Notes: generated from the sequence alone by a model not told the origin. DNA of 64,000 nucleotides from Picosynechococcus sp. PCC 7117 (GCF_001693275.1 NZ_CP016477.1:2790001-2854000), one strand, 5' to 3'. Positions 26,503-34,484 are shown, counted from the stretch's first letter. Numbers and translations are program-made.

Positions 26503-27642
26503 ATGCCCACAGTCAGTAGCCAAGCCCCAGGTGCCGATACCTTAGATGCCAGTAAAAGTGGCCTTCCCGTAACGATTATCACCGGATTTCTCGGCAGCGG
26601 CAAAACGACACTACTAAACCACATCCTCAGCAACCAAGAGGGACTAAAAACCGCTGTCCTCGTGAACGAATTTGGGGAAATTGGGATTGATAATGAGCTA
26701 ATTGTCACCACCGAAGACAACATGGTGGAACTCAGCAACGGCTGTGTCTGCTGCACCATCAACGAAGATCTGGTGAATGCGGTGCATAAAATCCTTGATC
26801 GGGGTGACAAAATTGATTATCTCGTCGTTGAAACAACGGGGCTGGCAGATCCATTACCTGTGGCCTTGACCTTCCTGGGGACAGAGTTACGAGACCTAAC
26901 CCGCCTAGATTCCATTGTGACCATGGTGGATTGTGCCAATTTTAGTTTGGATTTATTTAATAGTGAAGCGGCCTACAGCCAAATCGCCTACGGTGACATC
27001 ATCGTGTTGAATAAAACGGATTTGGTTGAGGAGTCAGACGTTGACGCCCTAGAAGTCAGAATCCGCGACATTAAAGAAGGGGCTAGACTCCTGCGCACCC
27101 AAAAGTCTGAAGTACCCTTGCCGTTGCTACTCAGTGTGGGCCTGTTTGAGTCGGATAAGTATTTTGATGTGGCAGATACCCATGTGCATCACCACCACAG
27201 CCATGATCACCACGACCACGACCATGGGCATAACCATGACCACCACGATCATGACCATGTTTGCACCCCAGAGTGCGACCACGACCACGAACACCATCAT
27301 CACCACTCAAACCATTTAGAAAACGATGGGTTTACGTCAATTTCTTTCCAAAGTGACAAACCTTTTGCAATTCGCAAGTTTCAATATTTCCTAGATAATC
27401 AGTTACCCGTGAATGTGTTCCGGGCGAAGGGAATTCTGTGGTTTGATGAAAGCCCGCTACGCCATGTGTTTCACCTGAGTGGAAAGCGGTTTACGATCGA
27501 TGATTCGGAATGGAAACCTGGGGAAACGAAAAAAAATCAGTTGGTGCTGATCGGCCAAGATTTAGATGAGGCAACGTTGCGACAACAGATAGAAAACTGT
27601 TTCTGCATGCCCTCCAAAAATCGTGGTCAGGGTTTTTCGTAA
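26503..27642 (+). CDS. G3E GTPase, COG0523/CobW type, His-rich (zinc metallochaperone class)
   Basis: A 379-residue GTPase with Walker A GFLGSGKT (residues 28-35), the metal-binding CVCC (81-84) and NKTDL specificity motif, followed by a strongly histidine/aspartate-rich linker (nt about 27180-27315, with an internal CTPECDHD) and a CobW C-terminal domain. COG0523 proteins of this type deliver zinc or another metal to client enzymes and are usually induced by zinc starvation (Zur). ATG at 26503 is preferred over an in-frame TTG six codons upstream. The metal is inferred from the His-rich loop. Confidence 0.9.
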   Translation: MPTVSSQAPGADTLDASKSGLPVTIITGFLGSGKTTLLNHILSNQEGLKTAVLVNEFGEIGIDNELIVTTEDNMVELSNGCVCCTINEDLVNAVHKILDRGDKIDYLVVETTGLADPLPVALTFLGTELRDLTRLDSIVTMVDCANFSLDLFNSEAAYSQIAYGDIIVLNKTDLVEESDVDALEVRIRDIKEGARLLRTQKSEVPLPLLLSVGLFESDKYFDVADTHVHHHHSHDHHDHDHGHNHDHHDHDHVCTPECDHDHEHHHHHSNHLENDGFTSISFQSDKPFAIRKFQYFLDNQLPVNVFRAKGILWFDESPLRHVFHLSGKRFTIDDSEWKPGETKKNQLVLIGQDLDEATLRQQIENCFCMPSKNRGQGFS

Positions 27643-27817
27643 TATCATTTCATTTGCCAACGGCATTAACCGCTGAACGGCCAATCTACACAACGCCTGG
27701 GGTAAGGAAAGTCAATTTCTTTACCTCTTTTTCGTCTCGGCAAGATGATCGAGATTTACCGCTAAGATGGAAGGACTTTGGTTTTTTAAGCGCGCTGTTT
27801 TTTGGGTTTAATTTTTT

Positions 27818-28387
27818 ATGCGATCGCCCGCTCCTTCCCGGACTGTAACCTTCCCCTTTTGGCTGACCCTCTGCTTACTCTTAAGTTTAGGCACTGTAGG
27901 GGTTTTAGGGACAGTGCCAGCCGTTGGTCAGGGGCGCAAACAAAACGCCGAACAAAAATTACTCCAGCGTAAAGATGCGGATCGTCATTTTGAACTTGCT
28001 CGCCAGGCCCACAGCGAAGGCAACCTAGAAACAGCACTGTTTCACTGGCACCGGGCCGAGGCGATTTATCGACAGTTTCGCACTTGGGATCAGCTGAATT
28101 TAACCCTCACAGCCTTAGCTGATACCTATTTGACTCAGGATAATCTCCAGGCAGCAGAAACCGTCCTGCGGCAACAACTCCATCTGGCCCGCGATCGCCA
28201 GGACGTACAGACCCAAGTTGTGGTGCTCAATCAACTCGGCTATCTCCTTGAAAGCCAGGCCCAACCCCAGGTTGCGGCGGCTATTTTTGCCGATGCCCAG
28301 GCGATCGCCGCTGGATCGACCACAGGCAAAATTCCGACCATCGCAAATGAATTTCAAACAAAAAAAGCGGCTAGCCATAAATTCTAG
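27818..28387 (+). CDS. Exported or anchored TPR protein, 189 aa
   Basis: A basic N-terminus followed by a hydrophobic segment (about 12-35, FWLTLCLLLSLGTVGVLG) indicates a signal peptide or anchor; residues about 48-165 form three to four tetratricopeptide-like helical pairs (HFELARQAHSEGNLETALFHW). Function unknown. The last codons overlap a hairpin that may serve as terminator for the convergent outer-membrane gene. Confidence 0.75.
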   Translation: MRSPAPSRTVTFPFWLTLCLLLSLGTVGVLGTVPAVGQGRKQNAEQKLLQRKDADRHFELARQAHSEGNLETALFHWHRAEAIYRQFRTWDQLNLTLTALADTYLTQDNLQAAETVLRQQLHLARDRQDVQTQVVVLNQLGYLLESQAQPQVAAAIFADAQAIAAGSTTGKIPTIANEFQTKKAASHKF

Positions 28388-28389
28388 CC
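28358..28389 (-). terminator. Probable intrinsic terminator of the outer-membrane-type gene
   Basis: On the minus strand, GGCTAG and CTAGCC (28369-28374 with 28384-28389) form a 6-bp stem with a nine-base loop, followed by seven T. It lies about 105 bases after the stop of the minus-strand gene at 28496 and overlaps the end of the convergent TPR gene. Confidence 0.4.
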
Positions 28390-28495
28390 ACTACATCAAG
28401 GGTGAGGAAAAGTTTTTTAGGTTAAGTGGATAAGTCCAAGGTTTTTAGCGAGGGAATACGAACCCATATTCAAAGATTGAATATATGATTGCCGC

Positions 28496-29272
28496 CTAAA
28501 ACTTCATTTCAAGGTTGAACGATAACACTGCATCCGGTACATCTTCACTCAGTCCAAACAACAAAGCAACTCTTGGTTCAAGCACACGATCTTTACCGAG
28601 GCTAGTCTCAAAATAAGCCGCAGGGCCAATAAAGTGGGATTGCTCTTCTGTTCCACCGAAAAATCCTTCTAATTCGCCATAGGCTTCGATTCCTAATGCA
28701 ACTGATTCACTGACAGGGGTAGAAGCACCGAGAGCATAAGCCAACCCTGCATCTTCGTCTTTGAAAGGAATCTCAACTATGAGATTGCCAATAAGGTTAA
28801 CGTCTCCAATAGTGACTTCTCCAATAGGGCCAATTTCAAGGGCACCTTCATCAATACCACCTTCATTGGGAATTTCAAGCCCTGCAAAAAGGCCAAAGGC
28901 ACCGCCATGTCCATGGCCATGCTCTTCATCATCGTCGTCATGGCCATACTCTTCTTCACCTGTCGTAAACAAGAACACGTTAGTGAACTCAATGCCTTCA
29001 ACCTCTAAGTTCCCGCCTTCGATATCTGCTAACTCAATAGCAAAAGTGGGTTTCCAGAAATCAGTGACTCCATAGCCAAGAGCAAATTCAAAGGCAGCTG
29101 CTTCTTCATCGTCTTCTACTTCGCTAAGGGTAACCCCTGACAGTACTTCAAGCTTGAACTTACCTTTATCTACATCAGGATGAATGATTTCAAAGACTTG
29201 TGCCTGTGCGGAAGTAGCCTGGAATGCCCATAGGAATAGACCCGGCAAAAATATTTTTTTTAGTGAAAGCAT
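28496..29272 (-). CDS. Outer-membrane-type protein with Asp/His metal-binding loop
   Basis: A 258-residue exported protein: signal peptide 1-24 (cleavage after SAQA), then alternating strand pattern ending in FNLEMKF with a terminal phenylalanine, typical of an outer-membrane beta barrel. Residues about 106-124 form an acidic, histidine-rich loop (GHDDDDEEHGHGHGG) able to bind metal. ATG at 29272 with GAGG ten bases upstream is preferred over an in-frame TTG at 29278. A Fur-type box sits 73 bases upstream of the start, so iron control is likely. No named family recognised; a metal-linked porin or sensor is an inference. Confidence 0.75.
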   Translation of the reverse strand: MLSLKKIFLPGLFLWAFQATSAQAQVFEIIHPDVDKGKFKLEVLSGVTLSEVEDDEEAAAFEFALGYGVTDFWKPTFAIELADIEGGNLEVEGIEFTNVFLFTTGEEEYGHDDDDEEHGHGHGGAFGLFAGLEIPNEGGIDEGALEIGPIGEVTIGDVNLIGNLIVEIPFKDEDAGLAYALGASTPVSESVALGIEAYGELEGFFGGTEEQSHFIGPAAYFETSLGKDRVLEPRVALLFGLSEDVPDAVLSFNLEMKF

Positions 29273-29344
29273 TATCAAAAGACCTCAAGGATTAGATAAA
29301 AGGATTCAGATAGGGACAAGAGTATACAGTGAAATCAAACCCAG

Positions 29345-29363
29345 AATGATAATCATAATCATT
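29345..29363. promoter_or_regulatory. Fur-type iron box
   Basis: The 19 bases AATGATAATCATAATCATT contain successive hexamers of the GATAAT/CATAAT type that make up the classical ferric-uptake-regulator site. It lies in the likely promoter of the minus-strand outer-membrane-type gene (start 29272). Iron-replete Fur would repress there. Confidence 0.75.
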
Positions 29364-29729
29364 TTTGTTTGATTATCAGTTCACTATAAGCAAACTAAGA
29401 GGAGATAAACTTCTGTGGAGAAAGTAGACTGGCGGCGATCGCCATACTTGTAGAAATGAGAATATCAAGGTGATAAGAGCAGACTGACACGCTACTCGCT
29501 TGGGATATACCGGAATAAAAAGAGATGAGTATGCTGTGCAAGTTAAGAAACAGTGTCGATCAAGCTTTCATCTCAATTGGGGATCGCATCCTTCTACAAC
29601 AATGGTTTATCTAACGCAAACACGGGCAGGCTGAGTGTGTTCGCCGCTGGGTACGTCCCATGAGAGACCTTAAACTCGCTGCAGCGAATCCTTGGGTTGA
29701 GTGCATTACAAAATTCTCCACACACTAAA
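29364..29729. other. Gene-poor stretch with possible degraded reading frame
   Basis: No convincing gene. One plus-strand frame from ATG 29525 to TAA 29726 is broken by a single in-frame TAA at 29612 and shows no recognised family. Bases 29401-29420 match 29775-29794 at 16 of 20 positions, and each copy follows an AATGATAATC core, suggesting that part of a Fur-controlled leader was duplicated and that the gene between or after them was lost. Confidence 0.35.
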
Positions 29730-29764
29730 TTTACGAAAACAATAATGATAATCGTTTTCGTAAA
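29730..29764. promoter_or_regulatory. Fur-like core inside a perfect 11-bp inverted repeat
   Basis: TTTACGAAAAC (29730-29740) and GTTTTCGTAAA (29754-29764) are exact reverse complements separated by 13 bases, AATAATGATAATC, which carry a Fur hexamer core. The symmetry implies a dimeric regulator site. No supported gene starts within 170 bases on the plus strand, and the nearest minus-strand gene start is far, so the site may be an orphan of a lost gene. Confidence 0.55.
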
Positions 29765-29937
29765 AGTCTACAAGGGAGATCGTCTTTTGTGGAGTCTAGT
29801 TGGCAAGAATGCTAGCGGGGTGATTCCGCATCAACTGGCGAAAAACCAAGGCAAGCCGCAAACATAAAGTAAAAGAAATCAATCATTTTTTTATACCGAG
29901 AAAATAAAGTGGTTTTAACGAAATATCTGGTCTAGCC

Positions 29938-30102
29938 TCAGGACTCCGCTAAAGCATGGTCTAAACTGAGGGTCGCTAAATAATATTGGGCAAGATCAGG
30001 AGCCGTGTGGGGCTGTCTACCTTGGGATTGCTCTGGGGCATGGCTATCTTGGCGGAGCTGCTGGGTAATATCGGTTGTACCGCAGGAGTGGACAATTTTC
30101 AT
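29938..30102 (-). CDS. Candidate small protein, 54 aa
   Basis: ATG at 30102 opens 54 codons (MKIVHSCGTTDITQQLRQD at the start, YYLATLSLDHALAES at the end) to a TGA at 29938-29940. The composition is protein-like, with one cysteine, three histidines and a helical C-terminus, and no membrane segment. No strong ribosome site is seen. An AT-rich motif TAAGAATTATTTT stands 15 bases upstream and nearly recurs before the lipoprotein gene of the same island. It follows the Fe(II) hydroxylase gene on the same strand. No family recognised. Confidence 0.4.
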   Translation of the reverse strand: MKIVHSCGTTDITQQLRQDSHAPEQSQGRQPHTAPDLAQYYLATLSLDHALAES

Positions 30103-30116
30103 GGGATACTTTAATG

Positions 30117-30184
30117 AAAATAATTCTTATTTAAACTAGATAAAGTGTATCGATACTTAGGAAGTTCGTCAATAGTATTGATAC
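30117..30184. promoter_or_regulatory. AT-rich motif and paired palindromes upstream of the small ORF
   Basis: Three elements stand together: AAAATAATTCTTA (30117-30129), and two near-identical 10-bp palindromes GTATCGATAC (30147-30156) and GTATTGATAC (30175-30184), each followed by TTA, with starts 28 bases apart. The spacing is near-integral helical turns, as expected for cooperative binding of a dimeric repressor. Which protein binds is unknown. Confidence 0.35.
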
Positions 30185-30215
30185 TTATTTTCAATAAAAT
30201 CTTGGGTGAGTTTGT

Positions 30216-30875
30216 TTACTCACTCCAGAGCCGCAGGAGATTCGCCACGCTTTTCGAGAGAAGATCAAATTCTGTGGTTTTACCGCTCTGGGCAAACAGG
30301 CTACGGCGACTGACATCGAGATCAAATAAAATTTCCCGCTTTTGGGCATCGCGAATCCAACTTTGTACCCAACCCACCGCCACCAAGCGCGTTCCTTTCG
30401 TCACCACATTCACCCGGTGCAACGAGGTAGAAGGATAGGCGATCGCCGTTCCAGCAGGCAGTTTATAGCTTTGTTCAGAATCTGCCCCTTCAATGACAAG
30501 TTCGCCCCCTTCATAGTCACTAGGTTCATTGAGAAACAGGGTAAATGAAACGTCTGAGCGCATCCCATTCATCAGGGCATTGTCGGTGTGGCGACCATAG
30601 GCCATGCCGGGGCCGTAACGGCTAAACAGCAGGGTGTGGACAGTTTTGGGACGGATCGCCGTTTGAAAGAGAGCATTGTTCTGGAGGGCTTGGCGCACTT
30701 GCTCTTCTAGGGCTTGGGCCGTGGGGGTTGCCTTGGCCAATTGTTGATTTTCTTTGACCAGTTTGGCATACCAACCTGCCGTAAGTTTGCCATCGACAAA
30801 TTCGGCTTCGGTCAAAGTTGTGGTTATTTTTTCGAGGGCCTCTGGTGTCAATACCTGGGGAATTTTAAAGAACAT
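30216..30875 (-). CDS. piuC: PKHD-type Fe(II)/2-oxoglutarate hydroxylase (PiuC/YbiX-like)
   Basis: A 219-residue prolyl-4-hydroxylase-family enzyme. The iron ligands H96 and D98 (GRHTDNAL) and H153 (SLHRVN) and the 2-oxoglutarate arginine R163 (KGTRLVAVGW) are all present. In other bacteria PiuC/YbiX genes are Fur-controlled neighbours of siderophore receptors and affect iron uptake; the substrate is unknown. ATG at 30875 gives the usual MFFKIPQVLTPE start and is favoured over a TTG four codons earlier. Here no TonB receptor is present, but iron-related genes surround it. Confidence 0.92.
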   Translation of the reverse strand: MFFKIPQVLTPEALEKITTTLTEAEFVDGKLTAGWYAKLVKENQQLAKATPTAQALEEQVRQALQNNALFQTAIRPKTVHTLLFSRYGPGMAYGRHTDNALMNGMRSDVSFTLFLNEPSDYEGGELVIEGADSEQSYKLPAGTAIAYPSTSLHRVNVVTKGTRLVAVGWVQSWIRDAQKREILFDLDVSRRSLFAQSGKTTEFDLLSKSVANLLRLWSE

Positions 30876-30892
30876 TTGTCTTACCAAAAAAT

Positions 30893-30919
30893 CTAAAAAA
30901 CCCCAGTTTTACCGGGGTT
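30893..30919 (-). terminator. Intrinsic terminator of the lipoprotein gene
   Basis: On the minus strand AACCCC and GGGGTT (30899-30919) form a 6-bp GC-rich stem with a short loop, followed directly by six T. It lies 30 bases after the lipoprotein stop codon and before the hydroxylase start, so it separates these transcription units. Confidence 0.7.
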
Positions 30920-30949
30920 ACTGTCAATGATATTCACAGAACTTTGGGA

Positions 30950-31774
30950 TTAGCGGTTGCTGGCGGCTTCAATCTCAACAATACGGCTTAAGACTTCCTG
31001 GGGCGTTTTCACGGGGGTTTGGGGTGGTTCCACCGTGGGCCAAGCGGTTTTGAGATCGGCTAAAGCCGTGGCGATCGCCTCCTGAGTCTCCGGGCTGAGT
31101 TGATCCGCAACCTGTTCATAAAGCATCTCGCTATGGAAAACAAAACCACGGGAATCTTGGTATTCCACCGCTTCGACGATCTGATCATTGGCGATCGCCG
31201 CCGCGTATTCTTCCCCGGCCACCTGGAGGAGATTATTCATGACCCCAAGGACAAACTCAGGGGACTGCAATTCTGCTTCGCCCAAAGCCGCAAGCGCTGT
31301 ATCAATAGCCTCAATGGAAGCGTCGAGTTGGGTTTGTAATTCGGGAGATTCCGGTGCTGTCTTAATCAAATCATGGGCACTGTTGAGGACATCTTTAAAA
31401 TTGACCACGCCGCGATCACCCAATTGACCCTCAATGGCACCATACAATTCTTCTACAGGGTGGCCAATATGCGGTTCTGCCTGTTCATATTCCCCCACCG
31501 CAATTAATTCTTCGGCCACCATCAAATGTCCCAACATCAACGAGAGGGTCGTGGCATAGTCTTCATCGGGATTGCTGGAACTGGCACCTTCGCCCCCTTC
31601 ACCACCCTCTCCGCCTTCGCCGCCATGGTCAGCACTATTCTGTTCTACGGCTTCCGTCGTGGCAGCATTTTCTCCTCCCTCCCCACCGTTGTCTGGGACA
31701 GAAGTACCGCAAGCCCCAAGGCTAACAGCTAAACCCAGGGTTAAGAACAATTCAACGGGCTTCATAGATTTCAT
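30950..31774 (-). CDS. Lipoprotein with Gly-Gly-Glu repeats in the iron island
   Basis: A 274-residue lipoprotein: signal with lipobox LGAC (acylated C22), then a Gly/Glu/His linker with tandem GGE units (about 51-63), then an all-helical domain (about 70-265) with motifs GHLMVAEELIAVGEYEQAEPHIGHPVEE (split around residues 82-108) and FVFHSEMLYEQV. Repeated His and Glu in helices recall EfeO/imelysin-type metal-binding bundles but the family is not certain. It follows the multicopper oxidase gene by 67 bases on the same strand and ends in its own terminator, suggesting an oxidase-lipoprotein unit at the envelope. ATG 31774 or 31765. Confidence 0.78.
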   Translation of the reverse strand: MKSMKPVELFLTLGLAVSLGACGTSVPDNGGEGGENAATTEAVEQNSADHGGEGGEGGEGGEGASSSNPDEDYATTLSLMLGHLMVAEELIAVGEYEQAEPHIGHPVEELYGAIEGQLGDRGVVNFKDVLNSAHDLIKTAPESPELQTQLDASIEAIDTALAALGEAELQSPEFVLGVMNNLLQVAGEEYAAAIANDQIVEAVEYQDSRGFVFHSEMLYEQVADQLSPETQEAIATALADLKTAWPTVEPPQTPVKTPQEVLSRIVEIEAASNR

Positions 31775-31780
31775 ACTAAT

Positions 31781-31793
31781 TAAGAATAATTTT
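31781..31793. promoter_or_regulatory. AT-rich motif before the lipoprotein gene
   Basis: TAAGAATAATTTT lies seven bases upstream of the lipoprotein start. It differs by one base from the reverse complement of the motif at 30117-30129 before the small ORF, so both may be read by one regulator, possibly Fur. Confidence 0.3.
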
Positions 31794-31841
31794 CAAGCTT
31801 GCAATACGCTAAGGTTTTTAGTAGTTCTTGTCAATAAAGAT

Positions 31842-32855
31842 TTAGGCTCCGGCTGGGAGCACTTCAAAAAAGCCCATGCAGCCATGTTCGGCGATGTAAT
31901 CTTGATGGGGATGGAACATATATTTACCAGGGAAAGGATAGGCAAACTCTAGGATGTGCCGTTCGGCGGTGCCCATGGTGACCACATCGCTTGCTTCGTG
32001 GGGCGTCATAGCCATGCCAGTGCGATAAAGCTGAAAAAAGTTGGCGTGGATATGGAAGGTAATCGCCGGATCAAACTCGATCATATTCAAGACATAAAGT
32101 CGTACCAGTTGATTTTGCACGATGGGGATGGGGCGATCGCGGAACACGTTGGGAATGCCGTTAAAAGCATACAATTCGTTTTTTTCATCATCATTAATAT
32201 CGTAGCCCCCTAGCACCAACACCATTTCGTCAGCGGGCGGTCTTGGTTCAGGGGGATCAATAATAAAAAGTCCGAATAAGCCTTTACCGATGTGGCGCGT
32301 CACCGGGGCAATGTGGCAATGGTACAGGTGGACACCGTAGGGTGTTGCGTCAAATTCATAGATAGTGGTTTGACCATGGCGCACTGGTTTGACCCCATCC
32401 ATCGTATCGGGGTGAGTCCCATGAAAGTGGAGGGTGTGGGAGTGTCCATCGGCATTATGAAAAATAATTCGGACGCGATCGCCTGCCGTTGCCCGTAGGG
32501 TTGGCCCCGGCACCCGTTGATTAATATTCCAACTCACATATTCAAGGGCGGCATTGAGGTAAATAGTGCTGCTGTTGGCTTCTAGGTGAAATTCTCGCAC
32601 CCGTTGCCCCTTTTCTTCGCTCACTTCCCCGTAGTCAAAATCTCGCAAAATTTGCATCGGGTCAAAGCCATTGCGGGTAATGCTGTCTTGGTCGAAGGTC
32701 ACCGGAGGAATTTTGACTTCAGCTTGGGCAAGAGAGTTTTTTTTACGCCAACCATAGGTGGCGATCGCCCCTGTTCCCAAACCGACTAATCCTGTCTGTA
32801 AAATTTGCCGCCGACTCCAGCGAGAGAAAACCCCACCACGCCTTAAATTATCCAT
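31842..32855 (-). CDS. Tat-exported two-domain multicopper oxidase
   Basis: A 337-residue cupredoxin-type oxidase. The twin-arginine signal is SRRQILQTG (RR at 15-16). Copper ligands are seen as H143/H145 (LHFHGTH), H179-C180-H181 and H188 (YHCHIAPVTRH), then H268/H270 (FHIHANF) and H315/H317 (FHPHQDY). This arrangement fits a two-domain oxidase or nitrite-reductase-like laccase that must assemble as a trimer. In this iron-rich setting a ferroxidase or copper-detoxifying role in the periplasm is plausible but not shown. The lipoprotein gene follows on the same strand. Confidence 0.9.
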   Translation of the reverse strand: MDNLRRGGVFSRWSRRQILQTGLVGLGTGAIATYGWRKKNSLAQAEVKIPPVTFDQDSITRNGFDPMQILRDFDYGEVSEEKGQRVREFHLEANSSTIYLNAALEYVSWNINQRVPGPTLRATAGDRVRIIFHNADGHSHTLHFHGTHPDTMDGVKPVRHGQTTIYEFDATPYGVHLYHCHIAPVTRHIGKGLFGLFIIDPPEPRPPADEMVLVLGGYDINDDEKNELYAFNGIPNVFRDRPIPIVQNQLVRLYVLNMIEFDPAITFHIHANFFQLYRTGMAMTPHEASDVVTMGTAERHILEFAYPFPGKYMFHPHQDYIAEHGCMGFFEVLPAGA

Positions 32856-33032
32856 AAACTAATTTCTACTACCCAATTCGTCGCCCGTTATCAGCGGTTG
32901 ACCACCCTAACTTGAAACGCCATTGATCCTGAACTGGGCTTTTTTAATAATCCAATACCTTAATAAATCCAAAACCTTCTCTAAAACAAAAGGATCTAAA
33001 CAGAAAGACTTGCAAATAAAATTTTGTCTATC

Positions 33033-33236
33033 TTAGGCAATGCTCGAAGTACAGGGTTGCTTCACACAGCCTTGTTCATGGTGATCCTGCAATAGCTGGG
33101 CGGCATATTCTAGGCAAGTGCCACAATCCATTCCAACGCCCATCACACTCGAAAGCTCTTTCATAGAGCAGCTTTGTTGTTCCGCAGCTTGGCGGATTTG
33201 CTTTTCGGTAATGCCACGGCAAAGGCAAACGTACAT
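33033..33236 (-). CDS. bfd: Bacterioferritin-associated ferredoxin
   Basis: A 67-residue [2Fe-2S] protein with cysteines C4, C6, C38 and C41 (MYVCLCRG and MDCGTC), the exact Bfd spacing. Bfd docks on bacterioferritin near the heme and passes electrons that release stored Fe(III) as Fe(II). It is divergent from the two bacterioferritin genes that follow, with 225 bases between, so a shared regulatory region is likely. The C-terminus carries two more cysteines of unknown use. Confidence 0.93.
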   Translation of the reverse strand: MYVCLCRGITEKQIRQAAEQQSCSMKELSSVMGVGMDCGTCLEYAAQLLQDHHEQGCVKQPCTSSIA

Positions 33237-33461
33237 GGTGACCTCAAGGGGAAAATGCTTGATTTAACTGTCATCCCCTACTATGCCCTATTCTGAAAAT
33301 TATTGCAATAGATTCTCATTCTTTGTCCTAAAGTTGATCAGAAAATAAAATTTTGTGAGTAAAGCCCCCCAATGTTGGGAACTGCCCTAAGCTAGACATA
33401 CCGAAGTATTTATGACACCTTTTAGATTAAAGGTGGCCGATTTGGAGTGAAATAAGGCGAA

Positions 33462-33926
33462 ATGCAAGGAAAATCCGGCATTAACACCCAGCTTAATGCA
33501 GTCTTAAAGTCCCAGTTGACTGCAATTAACCAGTTCTTTCTCCACGCGAGAATGGCCAAGAATTGGGGCTTGGGGACATTGAATGATCAAGAATATAAGT
33601 ACTCCATCAAGGCCATGAAGCAGGCCGACAGTCTTATTGAACGGATCTTGTTTTTAGAGGCCTTGCCCAACCTCCAGAGCCTTGGCAAATTGATGATTGG
33701 TGAAGATGTGCCAGAAATGTTGGCCAATGAGCTAGCGACCGCCACAACGATCCGCAATGAGTTACTAGCAGTGATTCAATTGTGTGAGACAGAACAAGAT
33801 TATGTCAGTCGTGATCTTTTGGGCGAAATTCTTGAAGAAACCGAAGAACAGATCGACTGGTTCGAGTCCCAGCAGTGGCTGATCGAAAATTCTGGTTTAG
33901 AAAACTATTTACAGTCGATGATGTAG
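33462..33926 (+). CDS. bfrA: Bacterioferritin subunit, heme-type (ferroxidase ligands lost)
   Basis: A 154-residue ferritin-like subunit. By alignment with the E. coli protein, the heme-ligand methionine M52 is kept (SIKAMKQAD), but ferroxidase residues are replaced: E18 to Q, E51 to A, H54 to Q, E94 to T, H130 to Q. It therefore probably binds heme at subunit interfaces but cannot oxidise iron itself. It lies 67 bases before the second subunit gene, which has the opposite pattern. Such paired subunits are known from Synechocystis. Confidence 0.93.
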   Translation: MQGKSGINTQLNAVLKSQLTAINQFFLHARMAKNWGLGTLNDQEYKYSIKAMKQADSLIERILFLEALPNLQSLGKLMIGEDVPEMLANELATATTIRNELLAVIQLCETEQDYVSRDLLGEILEETEEQIDWFESQQWLIENSGLENYLQSMM

Positions 33927-33993
33927 ATAGGGCAAGGGTATGGGCCACGCTATGGCCATGTTTTTATTCACTTAGAGTATTGAGACAATTCCG

Positions 33994-34461
33994 ATGAAAG
34001 GTAATCAAAACGTTTTAGAACAACTCCACAAACTGCTGCGCAATGAGCTAGCAGCCCGGGATCAGTATTTTACCCATTCCCGGATGTACCTAGACTGGGG
34101 CCTGACAAAGCTCTATGAACGCATTAACCACGAGATGCAGGACGAGACGGGCCACGCATCTCGATTGATTGAGCGGATTTTGTTCCTCGAAAGCACTCCA
34201 GATCTGTCCCAACAGGATGGGTTGAACATTGGTAAGACTGTGCCTGAGATGCTCCAAAATGACCTCGATTATGAGTACAAAGTCATTGGGGATCTCAAAG
34301 GGGCGATCGCCATTTGTGAGACAGAACAAGACTACCAAACCCGCGATATCCTCCGGCAGATGCTGGCCGACACCGAGGAAGACCATGCCCACTGGTTAGA
34401 GCAACAGTTGGGACTGATCGAGAAAATTGGCCTGCAAAATTATCTGCAATCCCAGATGTAA
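33994..34461 (+). CDS. bfrB: Bacterioferritin subunit, ferroxidase-type
   Basis: A 155-residue ferritin-like subunit. The diiron ligands are intact by alignment with E. coli Bfr: E18 (RNELAARDQ), E51 and H54 (DETGHAS), E94 (DYEYKV), E127 and H130 (EEDHAHW). The heme methionine at position 52 is replaced by threonine. It should supply ferroxidase activity while the BfrA-type subunit supplies heme for reductive release. The two genes form one unit opposite to bfd. Confidence 0.94.
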   Translation: MKGNQNVLEQLHKLLRNELAARDQYFTHSRMYLDWGLTKLYERINHEMQDETGHASRLIERILFLESTPDLSQQDGLNIGKTVPEMLQNDLDYEYKVIGDLKGAIAICETEQDYQTRDILRQMLADTEEDHAHWLEQQLGLIEKIGLQNYLQSQM

Positions 34462-34484
34462 AGCGCCATATATCGTCATTGCCA

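Noticed and set aside
29525-29728. Plus-strand frame with one in-frame stop in the Fur-box interval
   Set aside because: Too short and unrecognised to call a gene; kept only as a possible relic in the description of the interval.
31560-31680. Short tandem GCC/TCC-rich repeats
   Set aside because: They encode the Gly-Gly-Glu units inside the lipoprotein gene and need no separate explanation.
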